This document shows, in pieces, positions 51,525 to 60,424 of a DNA stretch of 64,000 nt. Position 1 is the stretch's first letter; each line of letters opens with the position of its first letter. The DNA lies in the NCBI GenBank assembly GCA_963696525.1, contig CAVOKO010000004.1, positions 1-64,000 of the forward strand. The letters run 5' to 3'. Under the pieces are notes generated by a model. That model was not told the origin of the DNA. It worked only from the letters and a program-made list of their open reading frames with translations, and did not search any database. The DNA is from CAWBRT01 sp963696525 (GTDB taxonomy: Bacteria > Acidobacteriota > Terriglobia > Terriglobales > Acidobacteriaceae). The position numbers and the translations under genes are program-made.

Positions 51525-53124
51525 ATGTCAGAACACGATTCCACTCAAGTTGCAGCACTGAGTCCCTTCGAACTCAAAGACCAGCTCATAAAAATTGCCT
51601 CTTCCGACGCTCAGCGAATGATGTTGAACGCAGGGCGCGGCAACCCTAATTTTCTGGCGACATTGCCGCGTTGGGCGTTTTTAAGCCTGGGCGAGTTCTC
51701 GATGCGGGAAGCGGAGCGGTCTTACTCGTATTTGGACAGTGGCTTTGGCGGCCTGCCAGAGAACGACGGGATTGTGCAAAGGTTCGACGCCTACGCTAAC
51801 CATCATAGTGAAACGGACGGGATCCGTTTTCTGCGTGCGGCCATATCCTATGTTAAAGATCAGCTTGGCCTGAACCAGGATGCATTTCTCTTCGAAATGG
51901 TCAGTGCATTTCTAGGCTGTAACTACCCCACGCCGCCGCGGATGCTCGCGCATACTGAGGAAATCGTCAAAGCGTATCTTGCACAGGAAATGTTTGGACC
52001 GCTGCCACGTAACGGCAACTTTTCGGTGTTCGCCACCGAAGGCGGTACAGCGGCAATGACTTACATCTTCCAAAGCTTGCGCGAAAATAGGCTGATTCAG
52101 CCGGGCGACAAAATCGCCATCAGCACGCCCGATCTTTTCGCCTTACTTGGAAATCCCGGTTCTCAATGATTACCAGCTAGAAGTCGTCGACATCCGGATG
52201 GACGAACATGCCGACTGGCAGCTGCCGGTGACGGAAATCGCCAAGCTGCTCGACCCCGCGATCAAGGTATTTTGCATCGTTAACCCGAGCAATCCACCGT
52301 CGACCAAGCTATCCGATGGCGTTCTGGACCAATTGGCCGCTCTGGTTGCGACTCATCGTCCAGATCTCTTTATCGTCACCGACGATGTCTACGGTACCTT
52401 TGCGGACGACTTCGTTTCATTGTTTGCAAAATGCCCGCGTAACACACTGTGCGTTTACTCGTTCTCGAAGTTCTTTGGCGCAACCGGTTGGCGGCTAGGT
52501 GCCATTGCGCTGCATGACGATAACGCATTCGATGCCGCACTGGCCGCGCTGCCGGAGAAACAGAAGCTTCTCCTCGACACGCGCTATGCCACACTGACCA
52601 CCGAACCGCGCGCCTTACGCTTTATCGATCGCATGGTTGCGGATAGCCGTGCTGTCGCGTTAAACCATACGGCTGGCTTATCGGTGCCTCAGCAGTTACA
52701 GATGGCATTATTCGCGCTCAATGGACTGATGGACCGCGAACATCGCTACAAAGATGCCGCCAAACAGTTGATCCGGCAGAGATATCAAACGCTCTACAGC
52801 AATATGGGCATTAAGGCCGCACATGAACCCAACGATGCCAATTATTACACCTTGATAGATTTGCAGGAAATAGGCGGGAAGCTATACGGACCGGAATTCA
52901 TGGCATGGTTTATCAAAAGCGATTTAGGAATCGGTTTTCTGTTTCGCCTGGCGAAAGAGACCGGTGTTGTATTGCTGCCTGGTAACGGATTCGAGGTCGT
53001 CGATACCTCGGCACGAGTGTCGCTCGCCAACCTCACGGATAGCGAATACGCTGCAATCGGCAGATTCACGCGGCAGGTACTCGACGAATACTATCAGGAT
53101 TTCAAGAAACTTACGCCTCAATGA
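51525..53124 (+). pseudogene. aspD: aspartate 4-decarboxylase, one frameshift
   Basis: A PLP enzyme converting aspartate to alanine and CO2 (bifunctional aminotransferase/4-decarboxylase, about 530 aa). The first part (RMMLNAGRGNPNFLATLPRW) runs to 52169 and the second resumes near 52130 (IPVLNDYQLEVVDIRMDE), with the PLP lysine in YSFSKFFGATGWRLG. One extra C in a CCC run (about 52130) explains the shift. GAGGCACCATC precedes the ATG. It forms the aspT-aspD pair; both genes being broken suggests loss of the function or assembly error. Confidence 0.82.
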
Positions 53125-53233
53125 ATAAGCGAACGGGGCGAAGCGTCACCCGACGGTTCACATCAAGATGAAGGCCGCCGTCAGATGAACGAATTAGCAT
53201 GCAAATCGAATCGAAGACGAAAGAGGTTGAATA

Positions 53234-53503
53234 ATGCCGCAATCAGTATTGGAACGAGCTGGCGAGCAAATTGCCGAATCGGCGCGCACGGCTTCACGAA
53301 CGACGGCAGCCGTTGCTGATGCATTTGAAGATGGCGTTGGCGTGGCGAAACGTGTGGCAAAACAAGGCTGCGATGCTGCCGAGGAGTTTCTAGATGACAC
53401 AACCAAACGTTTGCAACGGCATCCTACCGAAACGGTTGTAGCTTCATTGGCAGTGGGTGTTGTCGTCGGAATATTGATCGGTTGGGCAATGAAGAGACGG
53501 TAG
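53234..53503 (+). CDS. small DUF883/ElaB-like membrane-anchored protein
   Basis: An 89-residue protein with a helical amphipathic body (RTTAAVADAFEDGVGVAKRV), a PTETVVASLAVGVVVGILIGWAMKRR-type C-terminal membrane anchor (in outline) and Cys/Asp residues in between. It matches the ElaB/YqjD/DUF883 tail-anchored ribosome-associated stress proteins. AGAGG precedes the ATG. It is a stand-alone gene. Confidence 0.72.
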   Translation: MPQSVLERAGEQIAESARTASRTTAAVADAFEDGVGVAKRVAKQGCDAAEEFLDDTTKRLQRHPTETVVASLAVGVVVGILIGWAMKRR

Positions 53504-53873
53504 CTTTAACAGCAAGTCGATAAATCCGCCGAGGCACCACAAGAGATGCGCCTGATTGTGGTCGCACTCGGCGTGGCTTCGTTTAACCACAGGGCCAATG
53601 GGCGATGTAGGTTGCGGGGGCAGGCGTCTGAACCTGAAAGATTGCTTGCCATTCATGATGGACCTTGCCAGAGTTTCCGATATTCAATCACCTCAGGATC
53701 GCCAGGAGCTAGGGGTGTACACGGCTTGGAGAAACTACTCTCGAAAGACAAGTGAGCAAGTTCGCGACGACCGATTCGCTGTTCGGAGAAAATCTTAGAA
53801 TCTAACGTGAGTGCCGGCTTGTGTTCGTGGCTCGCCGACGGTTTGCGGTTGTCAGTTCAAGGAGTCCTCAGGA
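53504..53873. other. intergenic region with a weak regulon-like site
   Basis: Nothing codes convincingly. GTGAGCAAGTTCGCGACGAC (53752-53771) keeps only the outer ends of the regulon element; 18 bases later AAATCT follows. It would serve the VIT gene but is too degenerate to count. Confidence 0.3.
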
Positions 53874-54569
53874 ATGTCTTTACGCCACCAGGAGAGACAT
53901 CGCACAGAACGCGTCGGTTGGCTACGCGCGGCGGTCTTGGGCGCAAACGACGGCATCCTTTCAACGGCGAGCCTGGTGCTTGGCGTCGCGGCTGCGCATG
54001 CCAATCACAGCAACGTATTGGTCGCAGGGGTCGCCGGCCTAGTTGCGGGGTCTATGTCTATGGCTGCGGGAGAGTATGTGTCTGTCCATTCACAAGCAGA
54101 CACCGAGCACGCCGATCTCGAGCGTGAGCGCTTGGAACTCAAAACGGATTATGCTGGTGAGCACCGCGAACTGGTGGCAATCTACGTTGCTCGCGGACTC
54201 GATCCTTCGCTCGCAAAACAGGTCGCCGACCAGTTAATGGTCCATGATGCGATCGGAGCACATGCCCGTGACGAACTCGGCATCTCCGGGACTCTCCGTG
54301 CGCGTCCGATTCAGGCTGCGTTGGCGTCGGCCGGCAGTTTCGCTGTTGGAGCAGCCATGCCGCTGTTGGTCACAGCCATCGCTCCGGCGACAGCTTTGAT
54401 ACCCCTTGTTTCCGGAACCTCATTGGTTTTCCTCGCACTTTTGGGCGGGTTGGCAGCAGGTGCGGGTGGCGCTGGCGTCACCGTAGGAGCCATTCGGGTT
54501 ACGTTCTGGGGTGCACTTGCCATGGCGCTGACCGCAGGCGTCGGGGCGTTGTTCGGCACAGTCGCGTGA
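53874..54569 (+). CDS. VIT1/CCC1-family iron/manganese transporter
   Basis: A 231-residue membrane protein of the vacuolar iron transporter family with five helices. Segments are RAAVLGANDGILSTASLVLG (helix 1), GLVAGSMSMAAGEYVSVHSQ and a cytoplasmic metal-binding region rich in Glu (ERERLELKTD, EHREL) before helix 3. It exports or sequesters Fe/Mn. AAGGAG precedes ATG 53874; the longer in-frame start has no ribosome site. Confidence 0.85.
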   Translation: MSLRHQERHRTERVGWLRAAVLGANDGILSTASLVLGVAAAHANHSNVLVAGVAGLVAGSMSMAAGEYVSVHSQADTEHADLERERLELKTDYAGEHRELVAIYVARGLDPSLAKQVADQLMVHDAIGAHARDELGISGTLRARPIQAALASAGSFAVGAAMPLLVTAIAPATALIPLVSGTSLVFLALLGGLAAGAGGAGVTVGAIRVTFWGALAMALTAGVGALFGTVA

Positions 54570-54682
54570 CCGGGGCCAATTGGAGGCCGTTTCTGGTTAG
54601 TGCTACCGCATTGTCTGGCCAAAGCTTACGCACGAGGGATTGCCTTGGACAATTACAGTCCGGTCCCGACCGACTACATTCA

Positions 54683-55950
54683 TCATGGCTTGCCAAGGCT
54701 GTCCGCAACAGCCGCATTCGGCGTCGCCGACCTCAGCTGATCGAGCGCTGTCAGTCCGCCCTTCCAGCGAACCTGGTCCTTCTTCGTCTCGAACGGTAGC
54801 GAGAGGTCGGAATAAAACTGCAAGATGTTATCGCGCAACCCCGGCGAGGTCCGGTCGAACTTCCGCTCTGACAACCGAGCCAGTAATCGTGCATAGGTGT
54901 CGTCCGTAAGCGAGTATTCCGCTGCTTTGGTTCGGTTGCCGCTATCAAGATCACGGTTGGGAAGCGCCAGTGTGTCAGTGCGTACTTCTTCGAGCAAGGC
55001 CCGGTATTGATCGACGGTCGTGTTGATGCTCTTGATATAAAGGTCCTCAGTCTGGGGAGTCGGGTTATTGAATGCTAGGCCTTTGAAGGGGCCAATTTTC
55101 GGCATGTATCGCAGGAGTGTTGATAAGACCCGCGTACCTAAGCCTGGAGTTACGTAGTCCTTTCCCCACTCCTTCTCATAACCGGAGCGCGATAGACGGT
55201 ACAAGAATTTCCGTTTCGCGAAATCCGGCGTTTCGCGCAGCAGATCCTTCTTATGGGTTTGCAGCGCGACCTGGGTCATTTGCGGAATCAATCGGCTGAC
55301 AGCGAAACGGTACGAACCCACCGCCAGATCTTCGTGGGTAAGCACGTCCTTCAGCTCCAATCCGTATACAACGGGAAAAACCCGCTCCAGTAAAGATTTG
55401 GATACTTGGAATCCGATGAAATCGTGATACTGCTGCGAGGCGTAACGATTCTTTGCGACCTGCAGCGTGTCGAACCCGAACTCCGTTTTCAAATGCGCTT
55501 TCTTGTCCTGGGCATAGCGAACTGACTTGCCGAACTTCGCTCGTAGCTTCGGATAGCTCGATCGCGGCGGCCTGATTGACCGCCGGGTGACCGGCGATAT
55601 CCGACGCATAGTGCGACAGTGCACCCAAGGCGAAGGCATACTCGTTCACATCCTGGCTTTCGAGCAGCAGCTCACGAACAAAGTCTTCCGCTGCGAACGT
55701 AATGCACCAGGTTACTGAATTCTTTATTGCCGAACGGGTAGTAGCCGAGATCCTGAATGACGGCGCCTCCATAGGCGTAGGCATGCGCCTCCCTGATCTG
55801 GTCTTCCGACAGTCCCGGATATCGCTTGAGCAAAAGGGGCCGAATCTCATCAGTCCAGAGCAGGTCTACGATTTCTTCGTGCGTCAGCACAGAGTAAGCC
55901 GAACACACCGCCGCTGCACATGAGCACGACAAGAAGAAGTGCCGCCGCAC
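54683..55950 (-). pseudogene. zinc-dependent phospholipase C family protein, two frameshifts
   Basis: An exported protein of the Zn-dependent PLC fold: a signal-like N-terminus (FFLSCSCAAAVCSAYSVLTHEE), YPFGNKEFSNLVHYVRSG, then ALGALSHYASDIAGHPAVNQA and YPKLRAKFGKSVRY. The coding frame changes twice, near 55695 (one extra A) and near 55570 (one extra C), both +1 insertions relative to the family. The rest to the C-terminus is intact. GTG start, poor ribosome site. It would otherwise be about 420 aa; function not certain. Confidence 0.7.
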
Positions 55951-56015
55951 GGAGAGAAGGCAGGTGCCAGACCCTTGGCTATGGTGCTTGGCGATGTTGG
56001 TGATTGGCGCATGGT

Positions 56016-56171
56016 TCAGATCCGACCGAGAACCAAGAGAATGACAACGATCAAGAGGAGCAGTCCCACTCCTCCGGTCGGGTAATATCCCCAGTCTCTG
56101 CTATGTGACCACCGTGGCAACGCACCACAGAGCGCTAAGATCAAAATCACGATCAATATAGTTCCAAGCAT
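56016..56171 (-). CDS. DUF3309-type small membrane protein
   Basis: A 51-residue protein with an N-terminal and a C-terminal membrane helix around a Trp/Tyr-rich loop (RWSHSRDWGYYPTGG) and a Gly-Leu-Ile end, the build of the DUF3309 family. AAGGAGTGAAGC stands before the ATG. No function known. Upstream there is only hairpin-rich sequence. Confidence 0.8.
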   Translation of the reverse strand: MLGTILIVILILALCGALPRWSHSRDWGYYPTGGVGLLLLIVVILLVLGRI

Positions 56172-56198
56172 GCTTCACTCCTTACCTTCCAGCATCCA

Positions 56199-56296
56199 GA
56201 CGGGAATATTCCCCGTCCGGCGCAGCTTGTTTACGGCTGCGCAAGACGGGCACGAGACATTTACTGCTCGTCATGTACGCTTGCTATAGCGCAAGC
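56199..56296. terminator. cluster of three hairpins between OmpA and DUF3309 genes
   Basis: GCTTGC/GCAAGC (56279-56284 and 56291-56296) lies ten bases after the OmpA-like stop. GCGCAGC/GCTGCGC (56220-56226 and 56236-56242) and GACGGG...CCCCGTC (56199-56217) follow. All are transcribed in the same direction as the OmpA gene. None has a T-run, so termination is only likely, not proved. Confidence 0.45.
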
Positions 56297-56305
56297 TTCC
56301 AGTCG

Positions 56306-57898
56306 TCACATGACCTGATTGCCGATGGATTCGCCAGAGACGAGAAGTTCCACTCTTCGGTTCTGCTGCCGGCCGGTGGAGTTATCGTTTGAAGCTACCG
56401 GCAAAGTGTTGCCGAAGCCTTTTGAACTGACTGAACCTGTCGCCACGCCTTGTTGCACAAGATAATCACGTACTGAACCGGCGCGGTTCTCAGACAATGT
56501 TTGATTCATTTGGTCACCGCCGACATTGTCCGTGTAGCCGCCGACTGCGATGTTGAGCCCAGGGTAGGCGAGCAGAATGCCGGCTACTTTCGCCAGTTTT
56601 TCCCTTGCACCGGACTTCAATGAGTATTTTCCAGTGTCAAACAGAACATCGGACATACTGACGATAAGTCCGCGCGCACTGTCACGAGTCTGAAGAATCG
56701 AATTCAATTGCTCAGACAACCGCGTACGCATGGCGGCCTTGTCATTTTCCGCTTGCTGGACATTTTGTTGCGCTTGCTGCGCAGCTAAACGAGATTGGTC
56801 AGCATCGGCCTGAGCCGCGGTGACCGCTGCTGCTGATGCTGCTTGATTCACGGCCATATCGGATTGGGCCCTTGCCGCATCAGCTTGGGCCGCGCTGACC
56901 GCCGCTGCCGATGCTGCTTGATTCGCGGCCATGTCGGATTGGGCCTTTGCCGTATCAGCCTGAGCTTGCTCTTTCTGTCGAATCGCTCTATCAGCCTCGC
57001 GCTGCGCCTTCATCTGTGCATCCGCGGAGGCCTGACGCTCATTTGCCAAGCGTATCTCATCCATCTTCGTGACTGAGATCGCTCGTGCATCTTCAGCAGT
57101 CTGCACTGCCTCGCGGGAGACTGCGATCAGTGGCTTTTTGTCGATGTGTTTGCTGGTGGCATATTCATCGGCTCTGTTCATTAGCTGGACCGCGCGCTGA
57201 TAGCTGTCACTGGCGTACATCTCGGCACCCTCGGATTGCGCGATGCGCAGTGCATTCCGCGCCTCGAAGAATTCTAATGGCAACTTGGCATTCAAGATCA
57301 CGGGGTCGAACTTGTAGCCGGTGGGGATGTAGCCGCCCCGCTCCATGAGCTCATACTTCGCGTTCACCGCCTCGGTAGTTCCCTTGGTGTCGGCGCGAAC
57401 CACGTTTTCGAGCACTACTACGTTGCTGGGCTGCCGCACGGCATAGTAAGGCTCAGCCGTTACAATCAGAGCAAATCCCTGAAGGTCTGTTGTCACGTCC
57501 AACTTGCTGCGCCCGTTGCCGCCTACCAGCACCTCTCCCAAGTTCACCGAACGGCCCTCGGGCGTGATCGCCCAAAGGACATAAGTGAGATACTCGTTGC
57601 CAAAATCCTTAGGCTTCTGCAGGTTGGCAAATTCCGTTTCGATTTTGATGGATCCACGTTTACTGTTTACGTTGGCTTGGCCATTGGCTAAAGGCATCAG
57701 TGCCGTACCCGCGAAATCCAGCGTAGTGCCTCCGCTGCGATGCCTGTAGTCGACTGCTTGCACGCTACGGCTGATTACAATGACGCGGAACATCGGCGTC
57801 TGAGCCATTGGTTCGATGAGTGAGACTTGAGGAGTGGTCTGAGCCAATGCGTTCAAACTCAGAGCGATTACGGCTGCTAACAACAGTTTTATCTTCAA
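56306..57898 (-). CDS. OmpA-family outer-membrane protein with helical repeats
   Basis: A 530-residue exported protein with a signal peptide (LLLAAVIALSLNALAQ). An N-terminal beta-rich domain spans about 25-200, followed by helical DUF4398-like coiled-coil. Within that are two near-identical 25-residue alanine-rich repeats (AQSDMAANQAASAAAVSAAQ type). A C-terminal OmpA/Pal peptidoglycan-binding domain (VLFDTGKYSLKSGAREKLAK, TDNVGG..NQTLSENRAGSV) completes it. It starts with TTG after AAAGGAAGATCA. It probably ties the outer membrane to the wall. Confidence 0.88.
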   Translation of the reverse strand: MKIKLLLAAVIALSLNALAQTTPQVSLIEPMAQTPMFRVIVISRSVQAVDYRHRSGGTTLDFAGTALMPLANGQANVNSKRGSIKIETEFANLQKPKDFGNEYLTYVLWAITPEGRSVNLGEVLVGGNGRSKLDVTTDLQGFALIVTAEPYYAVRQPSNVVVLENVVRADTKGTTEAVNAKYELMERGGYIPTGYKFDPVILNAKLPLEFFEARNALRIAQSEGAEMYASDSYQRAVQLMNRADEYATSKHIDKKPLIAVSREAVQTAEDARAISVTKMDEIRLANERQASADAQMKAQREADRAIRQKEQAQADTAKAQSDMAANQAASAAAVSAAQADAARAQSDMAVNQAASAAAVTAAQADADQSRLAAQQAQQNVQQAENDKAAMRTRLSEQLNSILQTRDSARGLIVSMSDVLFDTGKYSLKSGAREKLAKVAGILLAYPGLNIAVGGYTDNVGGDQMNQTLSENRAGSVRDYLVQQGVATGSVSSKGFGNTLPVASNDNSTGRQQNRRVELLVSGESIGNQVM

Positions 57899-57989
57899 TG
57901 ATCTTCCTTTGGCAGATGTCTGCCGTATTACTCTTTATCTAAGTTTCGAGGTATGCGCCTTGACGTTTCTTGAGGTGGCTTGCCACCCT

Positions 57990-58184
57990 TCATCCCTTCC
58001 CGATGTGGATCCGGGAAATGGAGTGAAACAGACCAACGCCATTCATCAGCCACAGAACGACTGCAATGACCACAACGCCATTGAGAATTGACTTGAGGGT
58101 TGCCTGCATTGGGATGAAGCGATTCACCAGCCACAGCAAAACACCGACCACAATCAGCACTTGCACAATTTGAATCAGAGGCAT
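57990..58184 (-). CDS. small membrane protein (Thivi_2564-like)
   Basis: A 64-residue protein with two membrane helices (IQIVQVLIVVGVLLWLVNRF and LNGVVVIAVVLWLMNGVGL in outline), resembling the Thivi_2564 family of small membrane proteins found widely in soil bacteria. GGAAGGTCGTAACTT precedes the ATG. A regulon promoter lies about 250 bases upstream. Confidence 0.75.
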   Translation of the reverse strand: MPLIQIVQVLIVVGVLLWLVNRFIPMQATLKSILNGVVVIAVVLWLMNGVGLFHSISRIHIGKG

Positions 58185-58532
58185 AAGTTACGACCTTCCT
58201 TGTTTCGTGGCTAAACGCCTTTCCGCCTGGAGGCGCTGCCTAAGTTGGATGTTCGAGAACTTTAGGGTCGAATGGTGTCCGCTAAGGTTGCGCGGCACAC
58301 GCGGATGAAAAATGCCAATGTGGCAGGATGTAGCCTCTTCGATGTGACTGACTGCGATCTCATTCGGAGCGGCCTAAGAATGAAAGCTGCGAATGAGCGG
58401 CCGTCGCACTTTCGGCTCACTCAGCAGGTTAAAGAATGACAGGTGTGAGCATTCGTGTCTGAGCAAGATCGCTCACATGAGAGGAACTCGGGGTCGCGGC
58501 GCCTGAACGACAGGAATCAGTTCGCGCAGGCG
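58185..58532. other. leader/intergenic stretch with regulon promoter copy 10
   Basis: Holds the regulon promoter (58433-58476) and a presumed 240-base leader. Within the leader, no gene with a ribosome site was found. Confidence 0.4.
58433..58476 (-). promoter_or_regulatory. regulon promoter copy 10
   Basis: Minus-strand GTGAGCGATCTTGCTCAGAC (58476-58457), 18 bases, then CATTCT (58438-58433). It points to the small membrane protein at 58184. The -10 is the weakest of the set. Confidence 0.55.
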
Positions 58533-58739
58533 CTAGCTTGCCTTGCGGTATTCCAGTGGCGCACAGGCGTTGTCAGCAACGCTCGCCTGTAGGCAGTGCA
58601 TCAGAGGCCATGAATACTCAAATTCCCGTCCACAATCGACGCAGACTTTGTACGTCCGCTTCTTAATGGTGAACACGCGGCTCAGTCGGCCATGATGGCA
58701 CCCGAAGGCAAATTGGTAAACCTGAAGCAGATGTTTCAT
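58533..58739 (-). CDS. small zinc-ribbon-like protein
   Basis: A 68-residue protein starting MKHLLQVYQFAFGCHH, with VCVDCGREFEYSWPLMHC, so a Cys/His zinc site is likely. It starts within the ATGA overlap with the upstream gene, and the GAGGAATTT site is encoded there. Function unknown. Confidence 0.65.
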   Translation of the reverse strand: MKHLLQVYQFAFGCHHGRLSRVFTIKKRTYKVCVDCGREFEYSWPLMHCLQASVADNACAPLEYRKAS

Positions 58740-58888
58740 AAATTCCTCGCCCGGCGTCCGCTCACTAGGTTAACGACCACGACTACCAGCGCCACAATCA
58801 GCAGCAGGTGGATCAGTCCACCGGCGATATGAAAACTGAAACCCAGAAGCCACATAATCAGCAGAATCGCCACTATTGTCCAAAGCAT
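58736..58888 (-). CDS. small membrane protein (lmo0937-like)
   Basis: A 50-residue protein with two membrane helices (LWTIVAILLIMWLLGFSFHIA, then LLIVALVVVVVNLV) and a short positive end (SGRRARNL), matching the lmo0937-like family of general stress proteins. GAAGGTAGAT precedes ATG 58888; the longer in-frame start is not supported. It is in an operon with the zinc-ribbon gene. Confidence 0.75.
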   Translation of the reverse strand: MLWTIVAILLIMWLLGFSFHIAGGLIHLLLIVALVVVVVNLVSGRRARNL

Positions 58889-58912
58889 ATCTACCTTCTC
58901 TCTGCATCCCGG

Positions 58913-58943
58913 GCACCCGAGAGCTGACATCCTTCTCGGGTGC
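58913..58943 (-). terminator. 10-bp stem hairpin after the SYLF gene
   Basis: GCACCCGAGA (58913-58922) pairs with TCTCGGGTGC (58934-58943) over an 11-base loop, 25 bases after the SYLF stop and 25 bases before the lmo0937-like start. It may be a terminator or attenuator between the two; no clear T-run. Confidence 0.5.
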
Positions 58944-58967
58944 ACCCGCGCGTTCCAGAACCAACTA

Positions 58968-59657
58968 CTACCTTGCAGCTATGGCCTCAGCCTTCGCATT
59001 CCTGACTGCGTGAAGGAACGAGCGTGCCGCGGGCGTCGCCGACACGTTACCCATTAATACGTTCCGGGTCGAGACATGAGGTCCGTAGACGGCCCGCATG
59101 GAATCGTCGTCGCGACGAACCGCAGCGCCGGTCAACGTCACTCCGGCAAAAGCGCCCTTGGCGCGTGAGTAGGTCAGAATTTCGGTATTCAGCATCCAGT
59201 CGGTATCGGCCGAAGCATGACGTCCCACTGGTCCCGCTGCCGCCGAGGCATCCGCTCCGAGCTGGAATTTGCTGGCGAGCAACCGCTGCATGCCTCTTTC
59301 ATTCTGGATGATCATGACCAGATCGACGCCTTCGATCCCGATCTGAAATCCCCAGCTACCGCCCGTGATCGCAAAAAACGCTGGTGCACTCCAGCCATCG
59401 GCAGTGCGGCATGTCGCCACGCCCCGGCCACCCTCGGCGCCAAACACGAAGCCGCCCTTGATCATGTGCGGTACCACAGCCACGCACTTAGCGTGCTCCA
59501 ATACTTCTTCCGGAATGCCCTTGTCGGGCGCGGCCATAATCTCGTGCAGCACATCGGCTGCTTTATCCATGCGCTCGTTCGATGATTCACGGTTAGACCC
59601 CGCCCAGCCGAACGTCGCTAGACTCAACAACGTAACTAACAGCATTAATTTCTTCAT
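58968..59657 (-). CDS. SYLF/YSC84-domain lipid-binding protein
   Basis: A 229-residue exported protein with a signal peptide (LLVTLLSLATFGWAGS). A SYLF domain covers residues 40-220: CVAVVPHMIKGGFVFGAEGGRG, FQIGIEGVDLVMIIQNE, LTYSRAKGAFAGVTLTG. SYLF proteins bind phosphoinositides or membranes; bacterial ones are periplasmic. The ATG is preceded by AGAGGCGGAAAC. Driven by regulon copy 11. Confidence 0.9.
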   Translation of the reverse strand: MKKLMLLVTLLSLATFGWAGSNRESSNERMDKAADVLHEIMAAPDKGIPEEVLEHAKCVAVVPHMIKGGFVFGAEGGRGVATCRTADGWSAPAFFAITGGSWGFQIGIEGVDLVMIIQNERGMQRLLASKFQLGADASAAAGPVGRHASADTDWMLNTEILTYSRAKGAFAGVTLTGAAVRRDDDSMRAVYGPHVSTRNVLMGNVSATPAARSFLHAVRNAKAEAIAAR

Positions 59658-59702
59658 GTTTCCGCCTCTTTCTTCTACCTCTGCGCGGCGTTTGTTGCTC
59701 TT

Positions 59703-59723
59703 GTTGCATTCGCAGCGCGCAAG
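59703..59723 (-). repeat. leader block shared with the GT4 gene
   Basis: Second copy of the 21-base leader block of 31879-31899 (two mismatches), positioned right after the -10 of regulon copy 11. Confidence 0.5.
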
Positions 59724-59732
59724 ATACTACTC

Positions 59733-59776
59733 ACATTATTAGTTTCAGTCGAAGCTGTCTGAGCAATATGGCTCAC
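59733..59776 (-). promoter_or_regulatory. regulon promoter copy 11 (SYLF gene)
   Basis: Minus-strand GTGAGCCATATTGCTCAGAC (59776-59757), 18 bases, then TAATGT (59738-59733). It points to the SYLF gene at 59657 with a leader of about 70 bases. Confidence 0.7.
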
Positions 59777-59838
59777 GAGGGCAACGGGCGTCGCACACTC
59801 GCAAAACATTGTCTTGAAAGTGTCATTTCGGGACGTGA

Positions 59839-60087
59839 TTGACGGTCTTTGTTGACAATAAAGATGTACTGCCGGTTTACTTGGGTCCTGCCTTCTACAT
59901 TGTAGGCTTTGAACGAGGAAAAGAGTTTAAAACAGGCGATAAGGTGACCGTGACTGGCTCACAGGTCAAGGTTCGTGGTGAGCTTTTCATGCTTGCCACG
60001 ACTGTGAAGAGAGGAAATGACGCCTTACGATTGAGAGACAAGGACGGGACTCCACAATGGGTCGGATGGATAAAAGCGAGTGATTGA
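59839..60087 (+). pseudogene. OB-fold-like C-terminal fragment
   Basis: 82 residues (VYLGPAFYIVGFERGKEFKTG, KVTVTGSQVKVRGELFMLAT, RLRDKDGTPQW) match the C-terminal half of small exported proteins with an OB-like fold, which normally begin with a signal peptide. The N-terminal half is missing and the frame starts with TTG. Probably a 5'-truncated remnant. Confidence 0.45.
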
Positions 60088-60424
60088 TCGCTACAAAGTC
60101 CGATAGATTTAATGGGGATATTCTTCTTGTTCTTATATTATGCCCCAATGGGTGTCTACTTGATTGGAACCGGTTTGGCAACTGGCAAACAGCCATACCG
60201 TTGTTGCCGTTGTCGGCGTATGGGTAACGGGAAGGAGATGGAAGGCAAGCTAAGTCGCGGAAATAGACTCATCAGGCGGGCCGGAGAGGGTGGGTTTGTC
60301 GGCAATAGCCAATGAGGCCGCCTGCGCGACGGATCGACTCCGCTCGTGAGATCGTGGTCGACCTGAGGCACTCTTCGCGACGTCAGCCTTGCCTGATGGG
60401 TTCCATCAATTGATAGGTGGCGTG
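60088..60424. other. intergenic, nothing recognised
   Basis: 337 bases between the OB-like remnant and the universal stress protein remnant with no supported gene or regulatory site. Confidence 0.4.

Noticed and set aside
53752..53771. Twelfth regulon site before the VIT gene
   Set aside because: Only the outer bases match (GTGAGCAA, GAC); the central palindrome is lost.
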